Shown: positions 44,684-53,401 of the stretch, piece after piece
Layout of the letters: each line of letters begins with the position of its first letter
Numbering within the stretch: position 1 is the stretch's first letter
Origin: CAZSDP01 sp964605665
GTDB lineage: Bacteria > Planctomycetota > UBA8108 > UBA1146
Reading direction: 5' to 3'
Length of the DNA: 64,000 bases
Assembly: GCA_964605665.1 (NCBI GenBank)
Contig: CAZSDP010000005.1
Location: 62,001-126,000 of the forward strand
Notes under the pieces: generated by a model
Databases searched by the model: none
What the model was told of the DNA's origin: nothing
The model's input: only the letters and a program-made list of their open reading frames with translations
Translations under genes and position numbers: made by a program

Positions 44684-45610
44684 TCAAGGTCGCTCGAGGC
44701 GTACCCCATCGATGTAGATCGTCTTTGCTTTCGATGGCGGCACGGTGAGCAGTGCGAGACCGGTCACGTCTGACCAAGATAGATTGTGATGCTTTGGCAT
44801 CTCTTTGATCAGATCGATGCGAATGTGCCTCCAACCCTTTTTGTTCAGCGTCTCATGCCGATAGAAACACTTGGTCTTCAAGATGTCGGTATTGAAGGAA
44901 GTCCCTGGACCGTCCGCTTCGGTTCCGAAGTAGAGCGTGAATTTACCAAACTCATCATCGGTCGAGTAAATCCAAAGGTCGAGGATGCGATACCCCTCCT
45001 CGACTCGAGCTCCCTCGAATTTCGCGAGAGGGAGGCTACCGAAAGTCATTCCTCCAAAACCCTGTGATCCGCTCGACCACCGCAATGCCCCCTCACCTTC
45101 TCGGATGAATTCGGCTTCATCGGTGATCGCTGCCGATCTCGGTCGACGATCGAGGACGCCCGCTTCCGGCTCAGGAGGATCGGCCTCGAAGTTTGCCAGC
45201 CAAAAGAAGAGCTGAGATTCGATCATTGTTCGGAGCGGCTTGAGATGAGACTCCAGTGGAGTCTTCGGACCAAGCTTTTTGGAGACCTTCTGCAGTTCCA
45301 CATACGCGCGTCGCCACTGCTGCTTGTCGATCGCCTTTTCGATCCTCGGGAGCTTTTTCGATTCCTTGCATGCAGATTCAAATGCGGTGAGGACCTCTTT
45401 TGCTTCCCCTTTCGCACCCTTCTTTGCGCTCTTGAATGAAGACGCTGCAGCCTTGAAGTCTCCACTCGAAAAGTGCGCAAATCCCTCCTCATAAGCGATC
45501 GCGGCTTCGGGAGTCGCTAATTCGATTTGAGGGGGACCCTCTTCTTTCAGTTTCTCGTCGGTGGGAGCCTGGAACAAACACAGCGCGAAAGTGAGGATTG
45601 CGATCGCCAT
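44684..45610 (-). CDS. secreted helical-plus-beta-sandwich protein, unknown function
   Basis: A 308-residue protein with signal peptide (1-17, ILTFALCLFQA). Residues 25-125 are helical TPR-like (EEGFAHFSSGDFKAAASSF). Residues 145-305 form a beta-rich carbohydrate-binding-like domain (LANFEADPPEPEAG, ALRWSSGSQGFGGMTF, YRILDLWIYSTDDEFGKF, IDLIKEMPKHHNLSWSDV, KTIYIDGVRLERP), similar in layout to CBM/CIA30 jelly rolls. Function unknown. The 3' end is 8 bases from the convergent truB stop. Confidence 0.7.
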   Translation of the reverse strand: MAIAILTFALCLFQAPTDEKLKEEGPPQIELATPEAAIAYEEGFAHFSSGDFKAAASSFKSAKKGAKGEAKEVLTAFESACKESKKLPRIEKAIDKQQWRRAYVELQKVSKKLGPKTPLESHLKPLRTMIESQLFFWLANFEADPPEPEAGVLDRRPRSAAITDEAEFIREGEGALRWSSGSQGFGGMTFGSLPLAKFEGARVEEGYRILDLWIYSTDDEFGKFTLYFGTEADGPGTSFNTDILKTKCFYRHETLNKKGWRHIRIDLIKEMPKHHNLSWSDVTGLALLTVPPSKAKTIYIDGVRLERP

Positions 45611-45823
45611 TCAAGAGTCCTTCTCTAGGCCGATCCCGCTGCCCCGGATGGTCAGGAGGATCTGACTGCGGCGTGATTCTACTCTCTGGAGGGAGCGGTG
45701 CGAAGCTCCCTTCTCAGGGATCGATGGTCGTTGTCGGTTGTGCTATAGGTTGTTCAGACCGAGTGGCTTCGAGAGGCCCAGTTGCGCCTCTCGCGAGCGG
45801 TAGACACGTGAAAGGAATCTGGA

Positions 45824-47443
45824 TTGTTCAGCATTTCTCGCCTCTACGCGACGCTGTTCGATTCTCCATTAGGCCTCCTTCAATTGTTGTCGGGCACGGT
45901 ATTGCTCGTGATTCTCGGTTGCCAGCCTGATCAGACTCCAGCCAAGCCACATCTCGTGGGACCGTCGTTTTCTGGAGTTCCTACTCCGCCGCAAATTGCA
46001 GTGGATCGTGCTTCTTTACCGACACCGGTCGCCGATCCGCGAGAGCGAGCGATGGAAGCGGGGGAGGCTTGTGCTCGCTGCCATATTCCTCCTCCGCCCG
46101 ATGCGTTACCGAAGGAGGAGTGGGGACCTCAGATCTTGCAGATGGCGACGATGCCCCTTCCCGCCGGCGTCGATGCATTGGACCTGCAAGAGTTGGCGGA
46201 CTCGATCGCACACTACGAAGAGAACGCTCCATCGGAGTGGCGAGTCGATCCTCCCCAAGAATCGGGGAGCAAGCCGCAGTATCGAGTGGCTGAGTACACT
46301 CCCGCTCCCTTGGTCAGCGAGAGGATTCCGGCGGTCTCATTCCTGACGTGGAGTATTCCTGAGGAGGGCGCTGCCCCTCACTTACTTGCGGCGGAGATGC
46401 GAAGCGGAACGATTTTGCGTCTCTCCCCCCAAGCTTCTGCTCCCACAGATCTCGGCTTGGACGCACCGATTCGCTGGAATTACCCCGGTCATATCGCCCA
46501 TGGCGACATCAATCAGGACGGGCGGCTCGATCGCATCGTCGCGGGCCTGGGTGGTCTGAACCCGACGAGAGATGAGAGTGGGGGAGTTCAGATCCTCGTT
46601 GCGGGGGAGAGTCGCCCCAGAAATGTCGGACCTCCTTCGAATCGCGTGAGTGATGCGCAATCGACCGATCTCGATGGGGATGGAGACACCGACCTGCTGG
46701 TCGCCGCATTTGGTTGGCGCGGTGAAGGGCAGTTGATGTGGTATGAGCAAACGGAGCCATTTCGTTTTGTCGCCCGATCGATCGACGAGAGGGACGGTTT
46801 TATCCATGTGGCTCCGGAAGATCTCGATGGCGATGGAGATGTCGACTTTGCTGCGGTCTTAGCCCAAGAGTTTGAAGAAGTGATCGTCTTCGTCAACGAA
46901 GGTGGCGGCTCATTTCGACCGATCGTTGTCGAGAAGGGGCCACATCCCGGGTGGGGATATTCCGGATTGCGATTAGTCGACCTCGATGGAGATGGTGACT
47001 CCGACTTCCTCGTGACCCATGGCGACACCCTCGATGTCGCGGTGGTCAAGCCGTACCACGGCGTGGGTTGGATCGAGAACTTGGGGAATCTGCGCTTTCA
47101 AAGCCACGAGATCGGTTCGTTGCCCGGCTGCGAGTGCGCGGCGTTTGGGGACGCAGACTCCGATGGAGACCTCGATGTCGTGGCAGTGTCGTGGATGCCT
47201 CAGCTCGATCCCGATCGCTGGCCGATCGAGCAGCTCGACAGCGTGGTTCTCTTCGAACGCGTGGGTGAGGGGTGGCGTCGGCACGTTTTAGAGAGGGGGA
47301 ATCCCCTCCATGCGGCGGTGGAGATGGGAGACCTCGACGGAGATGGTGATCAAGATATCGCGGTCGGTAACTATGTCTGGATGGAAGAAGATGGCGTGCC
47401 GAGGCAGCGCCGTGATTATCTGACAGTTTTTTATCGCGAATGA
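45824..47443 (+). CDS. lipoprotein with c-type cytochrome motif and FG-GAP beta-propeller
   Basis: A 539-residue predicted lipoprotein. A signal ending in the lipobox-like VILGC (about residues 29-33) is followed by a heme motif CARCH in EACARCHIPPPPDALPKEEW, then a long beta-propeller with FG-GAP loops (DINQDGRLDRIV, DLDGDGDTDLLVA, DLDGDGDVDFAAV, DLDGDGDSDFLV, DADSDGDLDVVAV, DLDGDGDQDIAV). It joins two modules that occur in separate proteins in the 0.1-6.5 kb operon. The TTG start at 45824 has AAGGA eight bases upstream. Likely an extracytoplasmic binding/electron-transfer protein. Confidence 0.75.
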   Translation: MFSISRLYATLFDSPLGLLQLLSGTVLLVILGCQPDQTPAKPHLVGPSFSGVPTPPQIAVDRASLPTPVADPRERAMEAGEACARCHIPPPPDALPKEEWGPQILQMATMPLPAGVDALDLQELADSIAHYEENAPSEWRVDPPQESGSKPQYRVAEYTPAPLVSERIPAVSFLTWSIPEEGAAPHLLAAEMRSGTILRLSPQASAPTDLGLDAPIRWNYPGHIAHGDINQDGRLDRIVAGLGGLNPTRDESGGVQILVAGESRPRNVGPPSNRVSDAQSTDLDGDGDTDLLVAAFGWRGEGQLMWYEQTEPFRFVARSIDERDGFIHVAPEDLDGDGDVDFAAVLAQEFEEVIVFVNEGGGSFRPIVVEKGPHPGWGYSGLRLVDLDGDGDSDFLVTHGDTLDVAVVKPYHGVGWIENLGNLRFQSHEIGSLPGCECAAFGDADSDGDLDVVAVSWMPQLDPDRWPIEQLDSVVLFERVGEGWRRHVLERGNPLHAAVEMGDLDGDGDQDIAVGNYVWMEEDGVPRQRRDYLTVFYRE

Positions 47444-47472
47444 TCGCTCGGTCCCCGTTGGACACCGAGCGA
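47444..47472. terminator. hairpin between convergent genes
   Basis: A 9-bp stem (TCGCTCGGT with ACCGAGCGA) between two convergent stop codons, without a clear T-tract on either side. Confidence 0.5.
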
Positions 47473-47498
47473 GCACTGCTCACCGCTGAAGATTCGAG

Positions 47499-49592
47499 CT
47501 AGTGATCAGAGGGTGAACTCTCGGTTTCATCGGGGGGGAGTTGATCGGGAGGAGGTCCATCGGGCCAAATCTCGAGATCTTCGTAGACGATCGATCTCAG
47601 CTTGAGTTCGTTGGGAGCGAGGTCGAACAAGTCGATCTTCTCATCGAGCTGGGCGAGGAGGGTTCGGGCATATCGAGGTTGGTACATCTTCCAAAGCAGG
47701 TGCGCCTCGAGAAGCCAATAGAGCGGGACATCTGGTTCGAGGCGGCGCGCTGCTTCAAAGAGTGGTCGAGCATTGGCGTATTGCCCTGCTGACTCGAGTA
47801 GTTGACCGTAATGGGAGCGAGGAGCGGCGTAGTAAGGGTCGCTCTCGATCGCCTTTTCGAATGCTTGGGCTGCTGCTTCATAGTTGTTGGACGCGAGCTG
47901 GATCAACCCGAGTGAGTTCCAACTCCTCGCAAAGTGGGGAGCGATCGCGAGGGCGCGTTCGAAGTGTTCGATCGCCTCGCTTTGAAGCTTAGATGCGCGT
48001 TCGACCTCTCCTTGTGAACCGGCGCTTGCCGCTGCAGCGATCGTCAGGAGACCGAGTCGGTGTTCTGCGGTTGCTTCGGCCCATTTGAGTCTCGTTCCCC
48101 TTTCGTAGTACTGCCGAGCCTCTTCGATCTTCCCCTGCTCTTCGAGGGCCTGCCCGAGTGCGACCGGATCTTGGACAAACTCCGCATACCGCTCATTCGA
48201 GCGGAGGGGATCGAATTGCAGCAGTAAGAGGAGTCCGAGGGAGAGGCCGAGAAGGGTACCGCGCATTCGCAGGGAGAAGCGGCGATCGAAGATCGCAGAG
48301 AGCGCAGCACCAGCTGGAACTGCGCCCAAAGCGAGCAGGGGAGCACGCTCTTGGGCGTTGACCACGAAACAGAGTGCGATCGTTGATTGGACCGCGAGCA
48401 ATGAGCAGAGGACTGCTCGATTGCGCAGAAGTGTTCGAGAGTAGATCAGTCCCGTCAAGAGGAGTGGAATCACGATTCCACTTCGGCCTGGCCAGTGACG
48501 CAGAGTGACCGAGCGCTCACGCTCGAGACGAAAGTTTCGCTCTTGAGGGACATCGAAACTGTGGACTAAGGCGAGGAGTTGCGCTCCCACTGGCCAGGAG
48601 AAGCGGGGAGATGGTGGGGTGCTCTCCGTGGCGGGATGGTCTCGATTTTCCAAAACTCGCGGGGGAGGGCTTGGGGCGGAGAGCCCATCGAAGCCGAGAC
48701 CTTCTCCGCTTTGGTGGGCGAGCATGAAACGCGTCATCGAGTCTTCGATCGGGTGCCAACGGTGACTCTCAGTTGGTGAGGTCGTGATCAGCAGTGCAGT
48801 GATCGTCAGGGCGAGACCGGCGAGTATCGCTAAAGAGCCGCGAACCGCCTCCGCTCGACCGACTCCCGACCGACCGGCGAAGTAAATCAGTGGGATGAGC
48901 GCCAGGATGGCCGCTGACTCGGTGAGTGTCGCCAATCCGAGGACCGCCCCGGCGAGGAACCAATCTCGGGGTTGTCGTGAGGCTGCCGCGATCATGGTCA
49001 CTCGGGTGAGAAGGACGATCGAGAAGGTGTACAGAGTCACTGCGAGCCAGTGGACGCAGTAGAAGACGGGCAGAAAGCCGATGGCGTAGATTGAACCTGC
49101 CGCAACGGCGACACGAAGTCCGCCGAGGCGAAGTGCGATGGAGGCGATGAGAACCGCGGTCAGGCTGTCGAGGATCGCTTGCAGACTCTTTGTCGACCAG
49201 GTGAAGGACACCGCTTCTTCGGGATTCCACGGAGAACCGAAGAGCTTGGCTCCTGCGGCGAGCAAGGTGGAGTAGAGCGGTGAAGGGGAGACTGAACTCT
49301 CACCTTGGACTCGAGTGCCTTCGTGGGGAACTCCCACCTCGACGAGGGTTCTCTCCTCTGCGACCGGCGTGAAGAACCAAGGATCGCTTGCAGCATGCTC
49401 TATGAGAACGATCGCGCGCAGGACCAAGGCGCCCAAAAAAATGCAGATCGCCCAGCGTGGAGCGAGCCGCAAATCGTTCTGCCCTCGACGTTGATCGAGG
49501 GAGGAGGCGTGACTCTCGGCGGCGGAACCCTCTTTCAGTTCAGAAGGCTTCACAGCGCTGTGATCTTTTGACTCTGGGCGTTCGCTCGACAA
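47499..49592 (-). CDS. polytopic membrane protein with C-terminal TPRs (GT39/ArnT-like)
   Basis: A 697-residue protein. A charged Ser/Glu-rich cytoplasmic N-terminus (1-45) precedes about ten membrane segments (50-480) arranged like glycosyltransferase-39/ArnT-type proteins, with an acidic region EERTLVEVGVPHEG after the first helix. Residues 480-680 are tetratricopeptide repeats (for example EAIEHFERALAIAPHFARSW, NNYEAAAQAFEKAIESDPY). Such planctomycete proteins are often annotated as glycosyltransferases, but the catalytic Asp cannot be assigned with confidence here. Confidence 0.7.
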   Translation of the reverse strand: MSSERPESKDHSAVKPSELKEGSAAESHASSLDQRRGQNDLRLAPRWAICIFLGALVLRAIVLIEHAASDPWFFTPVAEERTLVEVGVPHEGTRVQGESSVSPSPLYSTLLAAGAKLFGSPWNPEEAVSFTWSTKSLQAILDSLTAVLIASIALRLGGLRVAVAAGSIYAIGFLPVFYCVHWLAVTLYTFSIVLLTRVTMIAAASRQPRDWFLAGAVLGLATLTESAAILALIPLIYFAGRSGVGRAEAVRGSLAILAGLALTITALLITTSPTESHRWHPIEDSMTRFMLAHQSGEGLGFDGLSAPSPPPRVLENRDHPATESTPPSPRFSWPVGAQLLALVHSFDVPQERNFRLERERSVTLRHWPGRSGIVIPLLLTGLIYSRTLLRNRAVLCSLLAVQSTIALCFVVNAQERAPLLALGAVPAGAALSAIFDRRFSLRMRGTLLGLSLGLLLLLQFDPLRSNERYAEFVQDPVALGQALEEQGKIEEARQYYERGTRLKWAEATAEHRLGLLTIAAAASAGSQGEVERASKLQSEAIEHFERALAIAPHFARSWNSLGLIQLASNNYEAAAQAFEKAIESDPYYAAPRSHYGQLLESAGQYANARPLFEAARRLEPDVPLYWLLEAHLLWKMYQPRYARTLLAQLDEKIDLFDLAPNELKLRSIVYEDLEIWPDGPPPDQLPPDETESSPSDH

Positions 49593-49625
49593 TGGGCGGT
49601 GTCCTCTATGAGCACCGAAGAGTGA

Positions 49626-50054
49626 TCAGATTCCACTTTCGATGCGAAAGGGTCCAGCGGTTCCAGTGATGCGACTCAGGCAGGTTTCCATCTCGTGGTT
49701 GCCGAGAAACTTCTCCTGAAGCTCACCGTCTTTTGACTCGATCAGGCGGTAGGTGGCTCCGTCGTTGAGATAGAAGCCGATGGTGGAAAAGGAACGGTCA
49801 TAAACTCTGGTCAGGCGCAGGTCTTCACTCTCGTAGCGACGGATCGTTTCACCGATGTAGCAGACCAATTCGCCATTGTCGGCGCGTCCCGGAGCGTTCA
49901 CGACGACCTTGCTGAACTCCTCCGCAAGTTCGAATGGGGCGGGCTCTACCGGTTCGGTGATCGGTCCGGCGCACCCGATGGATCCGCCGATGATCAAAAG
50001 GAAACAGAAAAATAGAGGGCTCTTCAGCAGAGAGAAGAAACGGTGGAGATCCAT
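49626..50054 (-). CDS. small exported lipoprotein, unknown function
   Basis: A 142-residue protein with signal peptide (FFCFLLIIGGSIGC) whose C28-like cysteine after GSIG is a lipobox. The mature part has beta-strand patterns and two more cysteines (CYIGE, METCLSR). I do not recognise it. ATG 50054 has AAGGGAA upstream; the longer frame starts have worse signals. It follows the membrane protein gene by 33 bases on the opposite side of a shared strand direction and may be the first gene of that unit. Confidence 0.6.
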   Translation of the reverse strand: MDLHRFFSLLKSPLFFCFLLIIGGSIGCAGPITEPVEPAPFELAEEFSKVVVNAPGRADNGELVCYIGETIRRYESEDLRLTRVYDRSFSTIGFYLNDGATYRLIESKDGELQEKFLGNHEMETCLSRITGTAGPFRIESGI

Positions 50055-50776
50055 TGGACGAGTTCCCTTTCGATGCTCAGCTCCGTCGATCACGGCTCAC
50101 TGAGTCAGTTGACCTGAGCGAGAGAATGGCCGCGACTGTCGGGGAGAACCGAAGGTGCGACCAAGGCGCAGTGTAGCATCTGTGCCTTCGATCTTGGACC
50201 GCTCCCCGAGGGGTGATTTTCAAGAATCGCCCCTCCAGGAGGAGGTGATCGTGTGTCCGATCGCGCGGAGAGCCTGAAATTGCTCTCCGACACATTTTTC
50301 GACGGGATCGCTCCCACGGTGCTGCCTGAGGAGAGCCCGGCGATGGCTCTGATCCTCATTTGAGTTGGTCTTCCGGGAGATTTACCTCTTCTCGTTCCAC
50401 GATCGGTCTCGCAAAAATAGCGATCGAAACCGCCAGAATTCCCGCCTCCGCGTAGCGATTCACACTTTTTGTCGAGTTTTTGCGTACTCAGACTGCACGT
50501 CTCCCCGTCAGGCGACCGATAGAGAGGTCAATGGCCCCTCGAGTTCCCGCCCGGTTCTTGCGCCGTCTAGAGGTGGTCCCGGAGTCGATTTGCCGCCTTG
50601 GTGCGAATTGGCATGTCTGAAGATCCTCGAGATCTGGTCGTGCGATTCCGAAGAGGCAGGTCACCACTGCCACGCTGATGCGCGGTGGTGGTAGGTACAG
50701 AGGGACCGGCGAGCCGATACGGCATACGACGGATTCTCACCATAGAGTTGATTGGTTCGTCAGGGAAAGGTTCGCG
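50055..50776. other. long intergenic region with structured RNA potential
   Basis: About 720 bases between the lipoprotein and autokinase genes. It contains two consecutive hairpins (AAGGCGCAG/CTGTGCCTT at about 50164-50189, and the one at 50208-50235) and an unusually complete Shine-Dalgarno sequence AGGAGGAGGTGATC (about 50236-50251) leading into GTG with an 8-codon ORF. No known riboswitch or RNA class is recognised. Confidence 0.45.
50208..50235 (+). other. hairpin upstream of a perfect anti-SD match
   Basis: GAGGGGTGATT pairs with AATCGCCCCTC (11 bp, one T-G) around TTCAAG, directly before an AGGAGGTGATC sequence. Confidence 0.45.
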
Positions 50777-52993
50777 ATGGAGTTCAAGGAGTATCTCGCG
50801 ATCATTCGCAGGCGTTGGCTCCTTTTCTTCCCGATCTTCCTGCTGATTATCGGGGCTCACATGATGTGGGTCTCCTTCTTGCAGCAGGATCGGTTTGATG
50901 CCACCTCTCGGGTGGTGATCGGGAGCGAAGACGTCGTGCAAGTGAGTGGGATCGAGTCCTTCCCATCCAGTCCATGGAAGGGACTCTCACGAAGGACCAA
51001 GGAAGCGACGCTCGGAGACTATCCGGTGATCCGTTGCGCAGCGGAGATCGCGCGAGGCGATCGACCATTCCTCAGCTCGCAGTTTCTTGAGGAGACGATG
51101 GTCGAGCGGGTTCGAGAAGGCGTGGAACACGTCCGAACCAACTACTCAGAGAGCGAAGAAGATCTCGAGCGTCTGATCGGAGACATTCAAGAGAGTCTCT
51201 CCTTGAAGGCACTTTCCGACAGCCAGATCGTCGAACTCTCCTGTGAAGGAGAGAATGATCTCACCCCGTTGATCTTCTCTTGGTCCGTTGCGGAAGCAGC
51301 GAGTCAGTTCCACACCGAGAAGTCACAGGAGAATGTCCAGCGCTACCTCACAGAGCTTCATCTGCGAATCATAACTTCGGAGGAAGAGTTCCGTGCCGCG
51401 CAGAATCAGCTCTCCACCGCTCAAAAAGAGACGGGGATCGCAAACCTCACCGATAAACAACGCGTGATTTTGGACGCGATCTATCGACTCGAGGAGCAAG
51501 ACTCTCGTTTACAGGCCAATCTCCGCAAGAATGATCGGATGATTCAGTATCGACTGCAGAATCAGACCTTCGGAAATCGGCCGGGGAGCGTTGACACCCC
51601 TTCGACCAAGGAATCGCCTGAGCTCGCGAAAATTCGCAGCCGGCTGATCGACGCGAGGATCACTCTCGATAGCAAACTCGGTTCTCTCTCTCCTCAGAAC
51701 CCGGAGGTTATCACCGCTCAGGCGGTGGTCAGCGGGCTCGAGAGCTTACTGCAAGAGACGCAAAACCGTGATCTCGTGGAGCAATTTGACGAGTTTGCTC
51801 ACGAGACCAACGACCTCATCGAGAAGAACACGCTGTACACCTTGGAGCGTCAGGTGTTGTCTGAGCGAATCGGCGAGTTGAACGACAGCCTGCTCGAGCT
51901 CAATGTGCAGCGACAGGATATCGCTCCACTGCAGTTCGCATACGAAGAGACTCGAAAGCGTCTCGAGGACCTTCGTACTACCGAAAAGAAAGCGCAGTGG
52001 ATCGCGGCGGGGCAACTGGGAACCGTGATGGTTCATGATCCTGCGATCACCGCTCGACCGATTGGTCGAGGAGGACTCGGCGCGGGTCCCTTGACGTTGT
52101 CGATGTTGATGGCGTTTATCTTCGCGTTGGGCGTGGTTTATGTGGTCGAGTACGTCGACACCAGGGTCAAGAGTGAAGACGACATCCGTCGTTACTTGAA
52201 TCTGCCACTGCTGGGCATCATTCCAAAAGAAGCAGGTCCGGGACGCGTCCTGACCGATGCCCCCCTGCAGAGCGAGATTTCCGAGAAGTTCAACACCGCG
52301 GCGACTCTGATCATGAGCGCCTCCCGTGAATTTAACCTACGGTCACTGATGGTCTGTAGCGCGATCGCCCGAGAAGGTAAGACGACTGTCTCGGTCAATC
52401 TGGCCATCGCACTGGCTCGAAAAGGAGCCCGAGTCGTATTGATCGACGGTGATCTCCGATTGAGCCAAGTGCACAACCTGCTCGGTTGCTCCAATCATGT
52501 CGGCCTGGCCAACGCTCTCGATGGACAAATCGATTCGCAACGGATCATCGAGGGAGTGATGACCGATGATGATTTCCGCGGACGCACCGCTTCGGCGCTT
52601 TCCGTGGTGCAGCGCTCTCACGTTCCCAACCTCGATGTGATCGCCAGTGGTCCTCCGACCTCTGACCCCGTTCAGCTCTTGGAGTCGGGTCGCTTGTCGA
52701 AGGTGATCGCCGAACTCAAGCAGCAGTACGATTTCGTGATTTTCGATACGCCACCGATCAACAAGGTCGGCGATGCTCTGACGATCAGCTCTTGCGTCGA
52801 CGGCAGTATTTTTGTCGTCGGTTCGGGACAAACCGAACAGCAGGACGTCTCCTGGGCAAAGCACCTCTTGTCGAATGTTCAGGCGAACGTACTCGGGGTG
52901 TTCCTCAACAAGTTCTCGAAGCAGCGAGGTGGCGAGTATTACTACTACTACTCGGACAACCGTCGCCGCAAGCGCTCGCGAAATTTCGCTTAG
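50777..52993 (+). CDS. Wzc-type tyrosine autokinase (BY-kinase) fused to polysaccharide co-polymerase domain
   Basis: A 738-residue bacterial tyrosine kinase. Membrane segments at about 15-36 and 440-460 flank a long periplasmic coiled coil (120-420), the polysaccharide co-polymerase part. The cytoplasmic kinase has Walker A AREGKTT (about 530-536), Walker A' LIDGDLR and Walker B VIFDTPP, and ends with a tyrosine cluster EYYYYYSDN that is autophosphorylated in this family. It should control chain length or export of an exopolysaccharide, yet no sugar polymerase, flippase or export channel genes lie beside it. ATG 50777 has GAAAGG upstream. Confidence 0.92.
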   Translation: MEFKEYLAIIRRRWLLFFPIFLLIIGAHMMWVSFLQQDRFDATSRVVIGSEDVVQVSGIESFPSSPWKGLSRRTKEATLGDYPVIRCAAEIARGDRPFLSSQFLEETMVERVREGVEHVRTNYSESEEDLERLIGDIQESLSLKALSDSQIVELSCEGENDLTPLIFSWSVAEAASQFHTEKSQENVQRYLTELHLRIITSEEEFRAAQNQLSTAQKETGIANLTDKQRVILDAIYRLEEQDSRLQANLRKNDRMIQYRLQNQTFGNRPGSVDTPSTKESPELAKIRSRLIDARITLDSKLGSLSPQNPEVITAQAVVSGLESLLQETQNRDLVEQFDEFAHETNDLIEKNTLYTLERQVLSERIGELNDSLLELNVQRQDIAPLQFAYEETRKRLEDLRTTEKKAQWIAAGQLGTVMVHDPAITARPIGRGGLGAGPLTLSMLMAFIFALGVVYVVEYVDTRVKSEDDIRRYLNLPLLGIIPKEAGPGRVLTDAPLQSEISEKFNTAATLIMSASREFNLRSLMVCSAIAREGKTTVSVNLAIALARKGARVVLIDGDLRLSQVHNLLGCSNHVGLANALDGQIDSQRIIEGVMTDDDFRGRTASALSVVQRSHVPNLDVIASGPPTSDPVQLLESGRLSKVIAELKQQYDFVIFDTPPINKVGDALTISSCVDGSIFVVGSGQTEQQDVSWAKHLLSNVQANVLGVFLNKFSKQRGGEYYYYYSDNRRRKRSRNFA

Positions 52994-53072
52994 CGCGTCC
53001 GTGCCCCAGTCGGGTCGCCTCGGGGAGGTGGCGCAAGGCTCGGTGGGACGGAAGGAAGGTGTGGCTCGTAAC

Positions 53073-53105
53073 GGGGGACGAAGCGTCCAAGACGCTTCGT
53101 CCCCC
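53073..53105 (+). terminator. strong hairpin after the autokinase gene
   Basis: A perfect 15-bp stem GGGGGACGAAGCGTC/GACGCTTCGTCCCCC with loop CAA. A T-tract is lacking, but the stem strength argues for termination. Confidence 0.7.
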
Positions 53106-53201
53106 TCCTATTTAGCGAGACTGGATGTTAAAGCGGTCGACGTCTCAGAAGTTGGGGCGACGTCTTTGGAAAGATCCGGTACGATCCCGAGAGATGCCCG
53201 A

Positions 53202-53275
53202 GGGCGATTAGCTCAGTTGGCTAGAGCGCTACCCTTACAAGGTAGATGTCACTGGTTCGAGTCCAGTATCGCCCA
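53202..53275 (+). tRNA. tRNA-Val (TAC)
   Basis: Acceptor GGGCGAT pairs with ATCGCCC (53268-53274), discriminator A, CCA not encoded. Anticodon stem CTACC/GGTAG around CTTACAA, anticodon TAC. TPsiC arm GGTTCGAGTCC. A TTTTT run follows. Confidence 0.95.
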
Positions 53276-53353
53276 TTTTTACTCTTCTTTGTATTTCGAA
53301 GGAAATCTCTGACGTGGAGCTTCTCGCTCCAGATATCAGTTCGAGTTCGTGTT

Positions 53354-53401
53354 TTTCAGCGGCTGCTCATCTTTCAGCAGCTGCCCATCTTTCAGCGGCT
53401 A
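53354..53401. repeat. 18-base near-repeat
   Basis: Units TTTCAGCGGCTGCTCATC and TTTCAGCAGCTGCCCATC then TTTCAGCGGCTA, ending at the stop of the minus-strand esterase gene. Possibly formed by slippage. Confidence 0.6.

Noticed and set aside
50118..50260. possible SRP RNA, RNase P RNA or c-di-GMP riboswitch
   Set aside because: None of the diagnostic sequences (for example GGAAGGAAGCAGC) is present.
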